64,000 bases of DNA from Gammaproteobacteria bacterium. Its GTDB lineage: Bacteria > Pseudomonadota > Gammaproteobacteria > Pseudomonadales > Azotimanducaceae. Both the position numbers and the translations under genes were made by a program. A model generated the notes under the pieces. It did no database searches. It had not been told where the DNA came from and saw only the letters and a program-made list of their open reading frames with translations. Each line of letters starts with the position of its first letter. Position 1 is the first letter of the stretch. The stretch spans positions 1-64,000 of the forward strand of contig QJYB01000108.1 of NCBI GenBank assembly GCA_003247835.1. The letters run 5' to 3'. Positions 1-9,809 of this stretch are shown here, one piece after another.

Positions 1-1011
1 CGTCGCACGGAGATTCTCTCCACTCAGGAAGACCTCTCGGTGGAGGATGTCATCATCGAAGAGGACCTGGTGGTCACAATCTCCCACCAGGGGTACGCCA
101 AGACCCAGCCGCTCGACAGCTATCAGGCGCAGCGGCGTGGCGGCCGCGGCCGTGCGGCGACGGCGGTGAAGGACGAGGATTTCGTCGAGCACCTGCTGAT
201 CGCCAACAGTCACGACACCGTGCTTTGCTTCTCGGATTTCGGCAAGGTCTACTGGCTGAAGGTCTACCAGATTCCGCAGGCGAGCCGCGGCGCCAAGGGG
301 AGACCGTTGATCAACATGTTGCCGCTGGAGGGCGACGAACGGATCACTACGATTCTGCCGATACGCGAGTACGACGAGGACCGCTACATCTTCATGGCCA
401 CGGCCAACGGCACGGTCAAGAAAACGCCGCTCGAGCAGTTCAGCCGCCCGCGTTCGTCGGGCCTCATTGCGCTCGAGCTCGAGGAAGGTAATACGCTGAT
501 CGGCGCCACCCTGACGGACGGTGCGAGCGACGTGCTGCTCATCACCAGTGCTGGAAAGGCCGTCCGTTTCAAGGAATCCGATGTGCGGGCCATGGGACGC
601 ACGGCGCGGGGTGTCCGCGGCATCCGGATCATGGGCGGGCAGCGCGTGATCTCGCTGATCATTCCCCAGGAAGGTGGCTTCGTGCTCACCGCCAGCGAGA
701 ATGGTTTCGGTAAGCGCTCGGCCATTGAGGATTTCCCGGTCAAGGGGCGCGGCACCCAGGGTGTCATTGCCATGCAGGTGAGCGAGCGCAACGGCGATCT
801 GGTCGGGGCAGTGCAGGTGTTCCCCGGTGACGAGCTGATGCTGATCAGCGATATGGGCACGCTGGTCCGGACCGCGGTGGATGAGGTTTCCGTCCAGGGC
901 CGGAATACCCAGGGCGTCAGGCTGATCAATCTCCGGGGCGACGAGTGTCTCGTTGGCGTGGCCCGCATCGAGGAGCAGGAAGAAGGCGAGGAGGCTCCGG
1001 AAGAACCATGA
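1..1011 (+). CDS. gyrA: DNA gyrase subunit A, C-terminal part (5' end outside window)
   Basis: The reading frame is open from base 1 and gives the last 336 residues of GyrA, the beta-pinwheel domain that wraps DNA during negative supercoiling. The GyrA box QRRGGRG, encoded at 130-150, is the diagnostic motif separating GyrA from ParC. Blades repeat with motifs such as [11 protein letters not shown] and [10 protein letters not shown]. The protein ends in an acidic tail rich in Glu, as in many GyrA proteins. The stop codon TGA overlaps the ATG of serC (ATGA at 1008-1011), so the two are probably translationally coupled. The N-terminal breakage-reunion domain with the catalytic Tyr lies upstream of the window. 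Confidence 0.97.
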   Translation, partial: RRTEILSTQEDLSVEDVIIEEDLVVTISHQGYAKTQPLDSYQAQRRGGRGRAATAVKDEDFVEHLLIANSHDTVLCFSDFGKVYWLKVYQIPQASRGAKGRPLINMLPLEGDERITTILPIREYDEDRYIFMATANGTVKKTPLEQFSRPRSSGLIALELEEGNTLIGATLTDGASDVLLITSAGKAVRFKESDVRAMGRTARGVRGIRIMGGQRVISLIIPQEGGFVLTASENGFGKRSAIEDFPVKGRGTQGVIAMQVSERNGDLVGAVQVFPGDELMLISDMGTLVRTAVDEVSVQGRNTQGVRLINLRGDECLVGVARIEEQEEGEEAPEEP

Positions 1012-2090
1012 GTCGGGTATTCAATTTTTCGGCAGGCCCGGCCGCACTGCCCGAGGAGGTGCTGGAGCAGGCGAGAGACGAGATGCTCGACTATCGGGGT
1101 ACCGGCATGTCGGTCATGGAAATGAGCCATCGCAGCCGCGCCTTCATCGACATAGCGGAGCAGGCCGAGGCGGATCTCATCGAGCTTCTGGCCATCCCGG
1201 ACGATTACAAGGTGCTGTTCCTGCAGGGTGGTGCCACGACCCAGTTCGCCATGGTGCCGATGAATCTGCTGGACGGCGCGGCACGGGCGGATTACGTGAA
1301 CACCGGCTCCTGGTCTACAAAGGCGATCAGCGAGGCCGGCAGGTTCTGCGACGTCAACGTGGTGGCCAGTGCCGAGTCCACGGCTTTCGATCGCGTGCCC
1401 GATTTTTCGAGCTGGACGTTCTCGTCGGACGCGGCGTATCTCCACATCTGCTCCAACGAGACCATCGGCGGGGTTCAGTTTCACGAGATTCCGGACGGGT
1501 TTTCGTGCCCGCTCGTTGCGGACATGTCTTCTGACATCCTGTCACGCCCCGTGGATGTCGGCAGGTTCGGACTCATCTATGCCGGCGCGCAGAAGAACAT
1601 CGGTCCAGCAGGACTCACGGTGGTGATCATCCGCCGTGATCTGCTCGGCCGCGCCGGTCCGGGTGTGCCCAGCATGCTCGACTACGCGGTGCATGCCGAG
1701 GCCGATTCCATGTCGAACACACCGCCCACCTACGCCTGGTATCTGGCCGGTCTGGTGTTCCGGTGGCTGAAGCGGCAGGGCGGCCTCGCCGGGATCGCCG
1801 AGATCAACCGTCGCAAGGCGGCGAAGCTCTACGCCGCCATCGACGCGAGCAACTTCTACACCTCGCCGGTCGTTGCCGCGAACCGGTCGGAGATGAACGT
1901 GCCGTTCACGCTGCCGGATCCCGATCTCGACAAGGCCTTTCTGTCCGCCGCGGAGGAAGCCGGCCTCACCAACCTGAAAGGTCATCGCAGCGTGGGTGGC
2001 ATGCGGGCGAGCCTTTACAACGCCGTGCCCGAGGCAGCGGTGGATGCGCTCGTTGCGTGCATGGCCGAGTTCGAGAATGACCACGGTTGA
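1008..2090 (+). CDS. serC: Phosphoserine aminotransferase
   Basis: This 360-residue PLP enzyme converts 3-phosphohydroxypyruvate plus glutamate to phosphoserine, and also acts in pyridoxine synthesis. The N-terminus [15 protein letters not shown] is the family signature. The PLP-binding Lys is K196 in the motif AQKNIGPAG, matching K198 of the E. coli enzyme. Length is typical (about 360). I chose the ATG overlapping the gyrA stop because the conserved N-terminus begins there; an upstream in-frame start would add a non-conserved Arg-rich leader. It heads the serC-pheA-hisC-tyrA-cmk-rpsA string and overlaps pheA by 14 bp. Confidence 0.97.
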   Translation: MSRVFNFSAGPAALPEEVLEQARDEMLDYRGTGMSVMEMSHRSRAFIDIAEQAEADLIELLAIPDDYKVLFLQGGATTQFAMVPMNLLDGAARADYVNTGSWSTKAISEAGRFCDVNVVASAESTAFDRVPDFSSWTFSSDAAYLHICSNETIGGVQFHEIPDGFSCPLVADMSSDILSRPVDVGRFGLIYAGAQKNIGPAGLTVVIIRRDLLGRAGPGVPSMLDYAVHAEADSMSNTPPTYAWYLAGLVFRWLKRQGGLAGIAEINRRKAAKLYAAIDASNFYTSPVVAANRSEMNVPFTLPDPDLDKAFLSAAEEAGLTNLKGHRSVGGMRASLYNAVPEAAVDALVACMAEFENDHG

Positions 2091-3195
2091 CCCCGGCAAG
2101 CTCAAGACGCTGGAAGCGGTCCGTGAGCGCATGGACACCATCGACCGCGAGCTCACCCGGCTGCTGAACGATCGCGCTGCATGCGCGCTGCGGGTGGGTG
2201 AGATCAAGCTGGCCGAATCCGGTGGCGAGGCGCCCGTGTTCTACCGGCCGGAGCGGGAGGCACAGATCCTGGCACGGATTCAGGCCGACAATCCGGGACC
2301 GCTGCCGAATGCCGAGCTGGCCAGCCTGTTCCGGGAGATCATTTCCTGCTGTCTGAGTCTGGAGCAGCCGCTGACGGTCGCCTATCTGGGCCCGGAGGGC
2401 ACCTACACCGAAACGGCGGCGGTCAAACAGTTCGGCCATTTCGCGCGCACCCGATCCATGGCTTCCATCGACGAGGTCTTCCGTGAGGTGGAGTCCGGCG
2501 GTGTGCACTATGGGGTGGTGCCGGTAGAGAATTCCACCGAAGGCATGGTGAACCACACACTCGACTGCTTCATGGACTCCGAGCTCGTGATCTGCGCCGA
2601 GGTGGAGCTGGCGATTCATCACGCGCTCATGATCGGCATGGACGCCGGGGATGTACCCATCGAGGAAATCGTCTCCCACTCCCAGTCGCTCGCTCAATGC
2701 CGCGGCTGGCTGGATGCACACTATCCGGGTGTGCCGCGCATTCCGGTGAACAGCAATGCGGAAGCCGCGCGCCTCGTTGCCGACGCGACCGACGGCAGGA
2801 ACCGGGCGGCGATCGCCGGCGAGATGGCGGCACAGCGCTACGGCCTGAGAATTCTCGCCAGCAGCATCGAGGATCACGCGGACAACAAGACCCGGTTCCT
2901 GGTCATCGGCAGGCAGAAGGTCGGGCCGAGCGGGCGTGACAAGACGTCCATCCTGGTGTCCACCCGCAACGAGCCCGGCGCCCTGTATCAGGTGCTCGGA
3001 CCGTTCCACAACCACGGTATCAGCCTGACGCGCATCGAGACCCGACCGGCCAAATCCGGATCCTGGTCCTACGTCTTCTTCATCGACTTCGACGGCCACC
3101 AGAGCGAGGAGGCCATCCAGCGGGTGCTGGACGAAGTGCGGAAGGTGGCGATGGAGGTCCGCTCGCTCGGGTCCTATCCGCAAGCGGTGGTGTGA
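2077..3195 (+). CDS. pheA: Bifunctional chorismate mutase / prephenate dehydratase (P-protein)
   Basis: This 372-residue enzyme makes phenylpyruvate from chorismate. Residues about 10-95 form an AroQ-type chorismate mutase (RERMDTIDRELTRLLNDR). Residues about 105-285 form the prephenate dehydratase domain, starting at VAYLGPEGTYTE and including the VPVENSTEG and TRFLVIG motifs. Residues about 295-370 are an ACT domain with the Phe-binding motif ETRP (ESRP in E. coli) for feedback inhibition. The ATG at 2077 lies inside the serC end, giving a compact operon. Length and domain order match the Pseudomonas-type P-protein. Confidence 0.96.
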   Translation: MTTVDPGKLKTLEAVRERMDTIDRELTRLLNDRAACALRVGEIKLAESGGEAPVFYRPEREAQILARIQADNPGPLPNAELASLFREIISCCLSLEQPLTVAYLGPEGTYTETAAVKQFGHFARTRSMASIDEVFREVESGGVHYGVVPVENSTEGMVNHTLDCFMDSELVICAEVELAIHHALMIGMDAGDVPIEEIVSHSQSLAQCRGWLDAHYPGVPRIPVNSNAEAARLVADATDGRNRAAIAGEMAAQRYGLRILASSIEDHADNKTRFLVIGRQKVGPSGRDKTSILVSTRNEPGALYQVLGPFHNHGISLTRIETRPAKSGSWSYVFFIDFDGHQSEEAIQRVLDEVRKVAMEVRSLGSYPQAVV

Positions 3196-4313
3196 GCATG
3201 AACGACGACTTCAAGCGGCAGCTCAAGGGGCCCGTGCACCCCGGCATCGCCGGTCTGACACCGTACCGGCCCGGCAAGCCCATCGAGGAGCTCACCAGAG
3301 AGCTCGGCATCACGGATGTGATCAAGCTGGCGTCCAACGAGAATCCCCGTGGACCGGGTCCACTCGTGCTCGAGCGCCTGGAGCGGGCGGCAAGGGAGCT
3401 GTCGCGCTATCCGGACGGCGGCGGTTTTGCGCTGAAACAGGCGCTGTCGAGAACGCTGGGTGTTGCGCCCGCGCAGCTGACCCTGGGCAACGGCTCCAAC
3501 GACGTGCTCGATCTGGCAGCCCGGATCACCGTGCTGCCCGGCGCGGAAGCCGTGGTGTCCGCCCACGCGTTCGTGGTCTACCGGCTGGCGGTGGTGAGCT
3601 GCGGGGGCGCGCTCGTCGAGGTACCGGCAAAGGATTACGGCGCCGACCTGCCCGCCATGGCGGCTGCGATCACCGAGCGCACGGCCATCGTCTTCCTCGC
3701 CAATCCGAACAACCCCACCGGCACCTGGGTCACGGAACCGGCCCTCGTCGACTTTCTGGAAGCCGTGCCGGAGCGTGTCTGGGTCGTGCTCGACGAAGCC
3801 TACGCCGAGTATGTGGAAGAGGCGGCCTATCCGGACGGCGTGGCCCTGCTCGAGCGCTATCCCAACCTGATCGTCACCCGCACGTTCTCCAAGATCCACG
3901 CGCTTGCAGCACTCAGGATCGGCTATGCGGTTTCTTCTCCGGCGATCGCGGACCTGATGAACCGGGCCCGGCAGCCCTTCAACGTCAACGCCCTGGCACT
4001 GGCTGCGGCAGAGGCGGCGCTCACCGATCAGGAGTTCGTCAGCACCTCCCGGACACTGAATCGGGAAGGCAAGGCGACCCTCGTGCGCGGCTTCGAGGAA
4101 CTGGGCCTCGAGTACATCCCCTCGGCGGGTAACTTCCTCGCGGTGGCGGTACCGGATGCGCCGCGCGTCTACCAGGCCCTGCTCGAGGAAGGTGTCATCG
4201 TGCGGCCCATCGGCGAGTACGGTCTGCCCGATCACCTGCGGGTCAGCATCGGCCTGCCCGAGGAGAACGCCCGGTTCCTCGCCACGCTGAGACGCGTGCT
4301 GGCGGCGCGTTGA
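3192..4313 (+). CDS. hisC: Histidinol-phosphate / aromatic aminotransferase
   Basis: This fold-type I PLP aminotransferase has about 373 residues. The motifs SNENPRGPGP, ANPNNPTGTW, LDEAYAEY and TFSKIHALAALRIGYA are all present. The PLP Lys is K234 counted from the GTG start. Between pheA and tyrA, this HisC2-type enzyme is expected to transaminate phenylpyruvate or hydroxyphenylpyruvate and possibly imidazole-acetol phosphate. The frame can start at GTG 3192, overlapping the pheA stop as GTGA, or at ATG 3198; both are credible and differ by two residues. No his biosynthesis genes lie nearby. Confidence 0.93.
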   Translation: MSMNDDFKRQLKGPVHPGIAGLTPYRPGKPIEELTRELGITDVIKLASNENPRGPGPLVLERLERAARELSRYPDGGGFALKQALSRTLGVAPAQLTLGNGSNDVLDLAARITVLPGAEAVVSAHAFVVYRLAVVSCGGALVEVPAKDYGADLPAMAAAITERTAIVFLANPNNPTGTWVTEPALVDFLEAVPERVWVVLDEAYAEYVEEAAYPDGVALLERYPNLIVTRTFSKIHALAALRIGYAVSSPAIADLMNRARQPFNVNALALAAAEAALTDQEFVSTSRTLNREGKATLVRGFEELGLEYIPSAGNFLAVAVPDAPRVYQALLEEGVIVRPIGEYGLPDHLRVSIGLPEENARFLATLRRVLAAR

Positions 4314-4341
4314 ATTCGTCTCTGCCAGACCGACATCGAGC

Positions 4342-5157
4342 TTGGCCGGCGAGCTGACCATCGTCGGCATGGGCCTGATCGGTGCGTCCTTCGCGCTGGC
4401 GGCACGACAGCATTTTTCCCGCGTTTCCGTTCTGGATCCGGACGATGGTCATGTCGCCTATGCGCTTGCCGGCAGTATCGCCGATACCCGGGTCACCGAG
4501 GTGCCTGCCACTGCGGAAGCCGTGCTGCTGGCCTGCCCGAGCGACCACATCGCAGGGTGGGTGGTGGCTCTGGCAGACCATCCCGGAACGGTCTTCGACA
4601 CCGGCAGCGTCAAGGGCGCCATCATCGACGAGGTCGAGGCCAGCCTCGGCGCCGTGCCTCGTAACTTCGTACCGAGTCATCCCATTGCCGGACTGGAGCG
4701 GAGCGGACCCGAAGCGGGCAGCGCTGATCTCTTTCTCGACAGAACCGTGATCCTGACCCCCGTCACGGCTACGGACCCGGCACGGACGGAGCGTGTCCGG
4801 AGCTGGTGGGAAGCGACGGGTGCGGTGGTGGAACGGATGGAGCCCGGTCTGCACGACGCGATCTACGCGCGCACCAGCCACCTGCCGCACCTCATCGCCT
4901 TCGCCTATCTGCTCGGCATCGCGGATGCGGATCTGGCACATACCGGTGGCGGATTCCGGGACTTCAGCCGCATCGGCGGTTCGGATCCGGACATGTGGAC
5001 GGCCGTCTTCGGCAGAAACCGGGCGGCACTCCTGGACGCGCTGGACACCTTCGAGATGCACCTCGACGAGTTCCGGCGGGCTCTGGAGTCGGACGACCTG
5101 GACCGCTGCCGTGTACTGATCGCCGATGCCCGCACCCGGCGGGAGCGGCTCGGGTGA
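4342..5157 (+). CDS. tyrA: Prephenate dehydrogenase
   Basis: This 271-residue NAD(P)-dependent enzyme oxidises prephenate to 4-hydroxyphenylpyruvate. The N-terminal Rossmann motif is GMGLIGASFA; DTGSVKG follows, and SHPIAGLERSGPEAG carries the conserved catalytic His. The C-terminal helical dimerisation part includes SHLPHLIAFAY. The only plausible start is TTG at 4342, because no ATG or GTG lies between the upstream in-frame stop and the Rossmann motif. It is a short TyrA with no chorismate mutase, ACT or fused AroA domain. Its stop overlaps the cmk start (GTGA). Confidence 0.93.
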   Translation: MAGELTIVGMGLIGASFALAARQHFSRVSVLDPDDGHVAYALAGSIADTRVTEVPATAEAVLLACPSDHIAGWVVALADHPGTVFDTGSVKGAIIDEVEASLGAVPRNFVPSHPIAGLERSGPEAGSADLFLDRTVILTPVTATDPARTERVRSWWEATGAVVERMEPGLHDAIYARTSHLPHLIAFAYLLGIADADLAHTGGGFRDFSRIGGSDPDMWTAVFGRNRAALLDALDTFEMHLDEFRRALESDDLDRCRVLIADARTRRERLG

Positions 5158-5822
5158 CGGGGCGCGTTCCCGTCATCGCCATCGACGGGCCGAGCGGCTC
5201 CGGCAAGGGAACCATTGCGGAGCTGGTGGCGAGCCATCTCGGCTGGCACCTGCTGGACAGCGGCGCGCTGTACCGGATCGTCGCTGCCGTGGCACTCACC
5301 CGGCAGATCCCGCTCGATGACGAGACGGCGCTCGCGGCCATGGCGGCCGGGCTCGAGATCCGGTTCGACAGCGGGGCTGTGCTGGTCGACGGCGAAGATC
5401 TCACGGGCGAGATCCGTACCGAGCCCGTCAGTCGGGCGGCATCCCAGGTGGCCGCCATCGGCGCCGTCCGGGCCGCGATTCTCGAAGCCCAGCGCGCCAT
5501 GCGCCGTCCACCGGGCCTGGTGGCGGACGGCCGGGACATGGGTACGGTGGTCTTTCCCGACGCCGAGCTCAAGATCTACCTCGACGCGAGCGCCCTGGTC
5601 CGTGCCGAACGCCGGTATAACCAGTTGAAAAACAAAGGGTTGAGTGTTAACTTCCGCGCCCTTCTCGCAAACCTGGAAGATCGGGACGCGAGAGACAAGG
5701 AGCGCGCGGTCTCTCCCCTCGTGCCTGCGCCGGATGCGTTGATCATCGACAGCACCGATCTCGGTATCGAGGAGGTGCTGGACAGGGTTCTCGCGGAAGT
5801 CCGGATCAGACACCTGAACTGA
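5154..5822 (+). CDS. cmk: Cytidylate kinase
   Basis: This 222-residue kinase phosphorylates CMP and dCMP. The P-loop GPSGSGKG spans residues 12-19. LLDSGALYR and DGRDMGTVVFP are the substrate-binding motifs, and the LID region reads RDARDKERAVSPLVPAPDA. The start is GTG at 5154, overlapping the tyrA stop, which puts the P-loop at the usual distance from the N-terminus. It directly precedes rpsA, as in most gammaproteobacteria. In most relatives aroA separates tyrA and cmk; here it does not. Confidence 0.96.
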   Translation: MTGRVPVIAIDGPSGSGKGTIAELVASHLGWHLLDSGALYRIVAAVALTRQIPLDDETALAAMAAGLEIRFDSGAVLVDGEDLTGEIRTEPVSRAASQVAAIGAVRAAILEAQRAMRRPPGLVADGRDMGTVVFPDAELKIYLDASALVRAERRYNQLKNKGLSVNFRALLANLEDRDARDKERAVSPLVPAPDALIIDSTDLGIEEVLDRVLAEVRIRHLN

Positions 5823-5918
5823 TCGCGCTGTGTTCAACCTCGACATGGTCCCGCCATGTCTACAAACAGCACCGGCCCCTCCTTTAGTGCCGGCCGGTGG
5901 GGAAGAATCGATCAAGTC

Positions 5919-7604
5919 ATGAGTGAAAGTTTTGCCGAGCTCTTCGAGGAGAGCCTCAACACCATCGAAATGGCCCCCGGATCCATCGTGACCGGAACGG
6001 TGGTGGAAATAGACAACGACTGGGTGGTGGTGCACGCCGGACTGAAATCCGAAGGCGTCATTCCCAGAAATCAGTTCGTGAACGAAGCAGGTGAGTTCAA
6101 CCTGAAAGTAGGCGACCAGGTGAAGGTCGCCATGGAAGTCGTGGACGACGGCTGGGGCGAAACCCGCCTGTCCCGGGAGAAGGCCCGCAGGGCGGAATCC
6201 TGGCAGATGCTGGACGACGCGTTCTCGAAGAACGAGGTGGTCACCGGCATCATCAACGGTAAGGTCAAGGGCGGCTTCACCGTGGACATCTCCGACATCC
6301 GCGCCTTCCTGCCCGGCTCCCTGGTGGACATCCGTCCCCTGCGGGAGACGGCGCACCTCGAAGGCAAGCCGCTGGAGTTCAAGGTCATCAAGCTGGACCA
6401 GAAGCGCAACAACGTGGTGGTGTCCCGTCGCGCGGTGCTGGAGGAAGAGAACAGCCACGAGCGCGAAGCGCTGCTGTCACAGCTCCAGGAAGGTCAGACC
6501 GTCAAGGGTATCGTCAAGAACCTCACGGACTACGGCGCGTTCGTCGACCTGGGTGGCGTGGATGGTCTGCTGCACATCACCGACATGGCCTGGCGGCGCA
6601 TCCGTCATCCGTCGGAGATGGTCAACGTCGGTGACGAGGTGGACGTCAAGATTCTCAAGTTCGATCGCGAGAAGAACCGGGTGAGCCTCGGTATGAAGCA
6701 GCTCGGCGACGATCCTTGGGTCTCGATCACCAAGCGCTATCCGGAAGGATCCCGGGTCATGGCCACCGTCACCAACCTGACGGACTATGGCTGCTTCGCC
6801 GAGATCGAGGAAGGTGTGGAAGGCCTGGTGCACGTCTCGGAGATGGACTGGACCAACAAGAACATCCATCCCTCCAAGGTCGTGCATGTGGGCGACGAGG
6901 TCGAGGTGATGATCCTCGACATCGACGAGGAACGCCGTCGTATTTCGCTCGGCATAAAGCAGTGCCGTCCGAACCCCTGGGAGGAGTTCGGTGTCACCCA
7001 CGCCAAGGGCGACCGCATTTCCGGGCGGATCAAGTCCATCACGGACTTCGGTATCTTCATCGGTCTGGATGGTGGTATCGACGGCCTGGTGCATCTCTCC
7101 GACATTTCCTGGAACGAGCCTGGTGAAACTGCCGTGCGTCGTTACTCCAAAGGCGAGGAAATCGAGACGGTCATTCTCTCCGTCGACCCGGAGCGCGAGC
7201 GGATCTCTCTCGGCATCAAGCAGCTCGACCAGGATCCGTTCACCGACTACACGGCCGTGCACGATCGGGGCAGCATCGTCAGAGGTGTGATCCGCGAAGT
7301 GGAGCCGAAAGAAGCCATCATCGACCTGGCGGAAGATGTGGTGGGTATCCTCAAGGCCTCCGAGATCAGCATCGACCGCGTGGAAGACGCGCGCAACGCG
7401 CTGACCGCCGGTGAGGAGATCGAGGTGAAGGTGATCAGCATCGATCGCAAGAACCGTACCGTGGGTCTGTCCGTCAAGGCGAAGGATATCGACGACGAGC
7501 GCGCTGCCGTTCGCGAGCATCGCAGCAAGGAGTCGGAGCGCCCGGGGGCCCAGACGCTGGGCGACCTGATCAAGGCGCAGATGGATCAGAACGCGGAGAG
7601 CTGA
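5919..7604 (+). CDS. rpsA: 30S ribosomal protein S1
   Basis: The 561-residue protein carries six S1 RNA-binding repeats (roughly residues 20-90, 105-170, 190-260, 275-345, 362-432 and 450-520), with repeated motifs such as [12 protein letters not shown] and [13 protein letters not shown]. It recruits mRNA to the 30S subunit. The start [13 protein letters not shown] matches the E. coli N-terminus MTESFAQLFEESL, so ATG 5919 is preferred over an in-frame ATG at 5856. GGGGAAG lies upstream. A strong GC-rich hairpin follows the gene at 7614-7637. Confidence 0.97.
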   Translation: MSESFAELFEESLNTIEMAPGSIVTGTVVEIDNDWVVVHAGLKSEGVIPRNQFVNEAGEFNLKVGDQVKVAMEVVDDGWGETRLSREKARRAESWQMLDDAFSKNEVVTGIINGKVKGGFTVDISDIRAFLPGSLVDIRPLRETAHLEGKPLEFKVIKLDQKRNNVVVSRRAVLEEENSHEREALLSQLQEGQTVKGIVKNLTDYGAFVDLGGVDGLLHITDMAWRRIRHPSEMVNVGDEVDVKILKFDREKNRVSLGMKQLGDDPWVSITKRYPEGSRVMATVTNLTDYGCFAEIEEGVEGLVHVSEMDWTNKNIHPSKVVHVGDEVEVMILDIDEERRRISLGIKQCRPNPWEEFGVTHAKGDRISGRIKSITDFGIFIGLDGGIDGLVHLSDISWNEPGETAVRRYSKGEEIETVILSVDPERERISLGIKQLDQDPFTDYTAVHDRGSIVRGVIREVEPKEAIIDLAEDVVGILKASEISIDRVEDARNALTAGEEIEVKVISIDRKNRTVGLSVKAKDIDDERAAVREHRSKESERPGAQTLGDLIKAQMDQNAES

Positions 7605-7613
7605 AGCCATCCC

Positions 7614-7637
7614 GCGCGGCCCGGGCACGGGCCGCGC
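7614..7637 (+). terminator. GC-rich hairpin after rpsA
   Basis: Perfect 10-bp stem GCGCGGCCCG / CGGGCCGCGC with a 4-base loop, starting 9 bp after the rpsA stop. There is no run of T after it, so it is either a weak intrinsic terminator or an mRNA-stabilising 3' hairpin. Confidence 0.6.
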
Positions 7638-7761
7638 GTCCTGCGCCTGGTCGGTCGATGGCGAGCGCCGCCCGTCAGGGTGCCGGAAGCGTCCATAACG
7701 CGCATACAAATGCGACTAAAAAAGCTATAAAAATCAAAGACAAAAGCTTTATCATCCAACC

Positions 7762-8160
7762 ATGACGAAATCCGAGCTCATCGAGATCATCGCCGCCAAG
7801 CAGAGCCAGCTGTCCGTGAAGGACGTGGAGCTGGCGGTGAAGACCCTCATTGAGCAGATGTCCGAGACGCTGGCGGCCGGGGAGCGGATCGAGATCCGCG
7901 GCTTCGGCAGCTTCTCCCTGCACTACCGGGCACCACGGATCGGCCGCAATCCGAAAACCGGTGAGTCGGTGGGACTGGCCGGCAAGTACGTCCCGCACTT
8001 CAAGCCCGGTAAGGAGCTGCGCGACCGGGTCAACCAGGGCATGGAACACGATCTGCATCCTGCTGGTGGGTCCGGTGCGACGGAGGCGGACGGGTCGTCG
8101 GACGGCACCGGTAAACGGACCTCCAGCAGCGCCATGGCACCGGGTAGTCGGATCGAGTAG
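7762..8160 (+). CDS. ihfB: Integration host factor subunit beta, with C-terminal extension
   Basis: IhfB pairs with IhfA to bind and bend DNA at WATCAANNNNTTR sites. Residues 1-91 align well with the HU/IHF fold: [11 protein letters not shown] start, [15 protein letters not shown] beta arm base and GRNPKTGE tip with the intercalating Pro. The gene position behind rpsA is conserved. About 40 residues follow the usual end, a Gly/Ser/Thr-rich low-complexity tail that most IhfB proteins lack. No clear Shine-Dalgarno precedes the ATG, and the 70 bp upstream are unusually A/T-rich, which would fit a promoter region. Confidence 0.93.
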   Translation: MTKSELIEIIAAKQSQLSVKDVELAVKTLIEQMSETLAAGERIEIRGFGSFSLHYRAPRIGRNPKTGESVGLAGKYVPHFKPGKELRDRVNQGMEHDLHPAGGSGATEADGSSDGTGKRTSSSAMAPGSRIE

Positions 8161-8167
8161 GCAGGCG

Positions 8168-8461
8168 GTGAGCTGGCTGGCAAGACTGTTCTGGGTATCC
8201 CTCGCCGTCGTCTTCTTCTTCCTCGCCGCGCTCGCCGTCAATCAGGATCCGGTCGTACTTCACTTTCTCACCTGGCAGACACCTTCTCTCAGCGTGTTCT
8301 GGTGGCTGCTCGCGGCATTCGGTCTGGGACTGCTGCTCGGCCTGCTGGGCATCACCGTGCTCACCACCCGTCTCAGCCTTAAGAACCGGAAGCTGTCCAG
8401 GCAGCTCGGTCACGCGGAACAGGAGCTGCACCGGGTGCGGAACCTGTCTCTGCAGGACTAG
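8168..8461 (+). CDS. lapA: LapA-family inner-membrane protein (DUF1049)
   Basis: This 97-residue protein starts at GTG 8168, just 7 bp after ihfB. It has two predicted membrane helices: WLARLFWVSLAVVFFFLAAL near the N-terminus, and a Leu/Gly-rich segment at about 38-62. A basic, coiled cytoplasmic tail follows. The size, topology and place in front of lapB match LapA (YciS), which works with LapB in controlling lipopolysaccharide assembly by regulating FtsH-mediated turnover of LpxC. The sequence itself is weakly conserved, so the assignment leans on synteny. Confidence 0.85.
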   Translation: MSWLARLFWVSLAVVFFFLAALAVNQDPVVLHFLTWQTPSLSVFWWLLAAFGLGLLLGLLGITVLTTRLSLKNRKLSRQLGHAEQELHRVRNLSLQD

Positions 8462-8525
8462 GCCGGTGCCGGGTGCTCTCCGACGCGCACAACGCTGAGA
8501 AGAGGCGGATGCACGCCTGACAGAC

Positions 8526-9701
8526 ATGCCTGACAACGTTGCCCTTTACCTGCTGCTGGTCCTTGCTCTGGGCATCGGCTACCTGCTTGGCCGCCGGGAG
8601 CGGCGCAGGCGTCCGCGGGAGATCGGCATGGTGGCCGAAGACTACTTCAAAGGTCTCAATCACCTGCTGAACGAGCGCCATGATCTGGCCATCGACACCT
8701 TCGTCGAGCGCATGGCCGTCGACAACGACACCGTGGATACCCACCTGGCGCTCGGTTCACTGGTCCGCCGCCGTGGCGAGGTGGACAAGGCCATCCGCAT
8801 CCATCAGAACCTGCTCGCCAGACCGGTGCTGTCCGCGGAGCGTCGCACCCAGACGGAGCTCGAGCTGGCCCGGGACTACCTCGTGGCAGGTCTGCTCGGC
8901 CGTGCCGAGAACCTGCTGAAGGAGCTCGCAGGCAGAAATGGCAGCGAGAAGCAGCTCGCTCAGGAGCTCCTCCTCGAGATCTACCAGCGGGAGAAGGAGT
9001 GGGATAGTGCCGTCGCCATCGGGCGTGAGCTCGCCCGCCAGGACCGAAGGTTCCGTGGCCAGCTGGCGCACTTTCAGTGTGAGCTGGCCGTCAAGTCGCT
9101 GGCTGCGGGTGACGTCCGTGGCGCACAGGCGGCGGTCGGCAAGGCCACCCGCTTCGATGCCGGCTGTGCGCGTGCCTGGCTGGTCGGCGCGGAGGTCGCC
9201 TATGCGGAGAGGCGTTACCGTGAGGTGCAGCGTCAGCTGTCACGGGCCCGCGACCTGGACCCGACGCTCGCCCAGGAAACCCTGCCGCTCTACCAGAACG
9301 CGAGTGACGAGCTGGGCGACCAGGCCGGGTTCATCACCTACCTTCGGGGGTGTCTCAAGCAGGCGCCGGTGCTGCCAGTGGTGGAGCTGCTCGCCGCCGA
9401 CGTGGAGCAGCGGGAAGGTCGGGAAGCGGCGGATGCCTTCGTGGTGGAACAGCTGCTGCGCAACCCGAGTCTCGGCGGCTTCGTTACCCTGCTGAACCGC
9501 CTCGATCGGAGTGGACAGCCCCTGCCGCCGGAGCAGCTCACCCTGGTGCGGCGGTTTTCGGTTTCGCTTCTGCAGCGCCAGTCGTCGTACCGGTGCCGGA
9601 ACTGCGGATTCAGCGGCAAGACCCTCATCTGGCAGTGTCCCAGCTGCCGGACGTGGGGCAGCATCAAACCTGTCATCTACAGCCAGAAGGAGGATGCCTG
9701 A
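8526..9701 (+). CDS. lapB: Lipopolysaccharide assembly protein B (TPR, rubredoxin-like)
   Basis: The 391-residue protein is anchored by an N-terminal helix (residues about 5-21), followed by a basic stretch. TPR repeats cover about residues 35-340. A C-terminal rubredoxin-type metal site has CRNCGF and CPSCRTWG (four Cys). This is the exact architecture of LapB/YciM, the adaptor that tunes LpxC degradation by FtsH. The conserved early motif DYFKGLNHLLNE is present. It follows lapA by 64 bp, as in other gammaproteobacteria. Confidence 0.95.
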   Translation: MPDNVALYLLLVLALGIGYLLGRRERRRRPREIGMVAEDYFKGLNHLLNERHDLAIDTFVERMAVDNDTVDTHLALGSLVRRRGEVDKAIRIHQNLLARPVLSAERRTQTELELARDYLVAGLLGRAENLLKELAGRNGSEKQLAQELLLEIYQREKEWDSAVAIGRELARQDRRFRGQLAHFQCELAVKSLAAGDVRGAQAAVGKATRFDAGCARAWLVGAEVAYAERRYREVQRQLSRARDLDPTLAQETLPLYQNASDELGDQAGFITYLRGCLKQAPVLPVVELLAADVEQREGREAADAFVVEQLLRNPSLGGFVTLLNRLDRSGQPLPPEQLTLVRRFSVSLLQRQSSYRCRNCGFSGKTLIWQCPSCRTWGSIKPVIYSQKEDA

Positions 9702-9809
9702 CGGCAGGACGGGTTTCCCGCGTACGCGGTCCCGGGACAGGTACTGCTGCCCGGGCGACGAGGGGCGAGCGAGCATGTCGATCCCTTGTCACAACGTAAG
9801 GAGCTACAC

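Noticed and set aside
5856-5918. Upstream ATG start of rpsA
   Set aside because: The extra 21 residues are not part of the conserved S1 N-terminus; ATG 5919 gives the match to MTESFAQLFEESL of E. coli.
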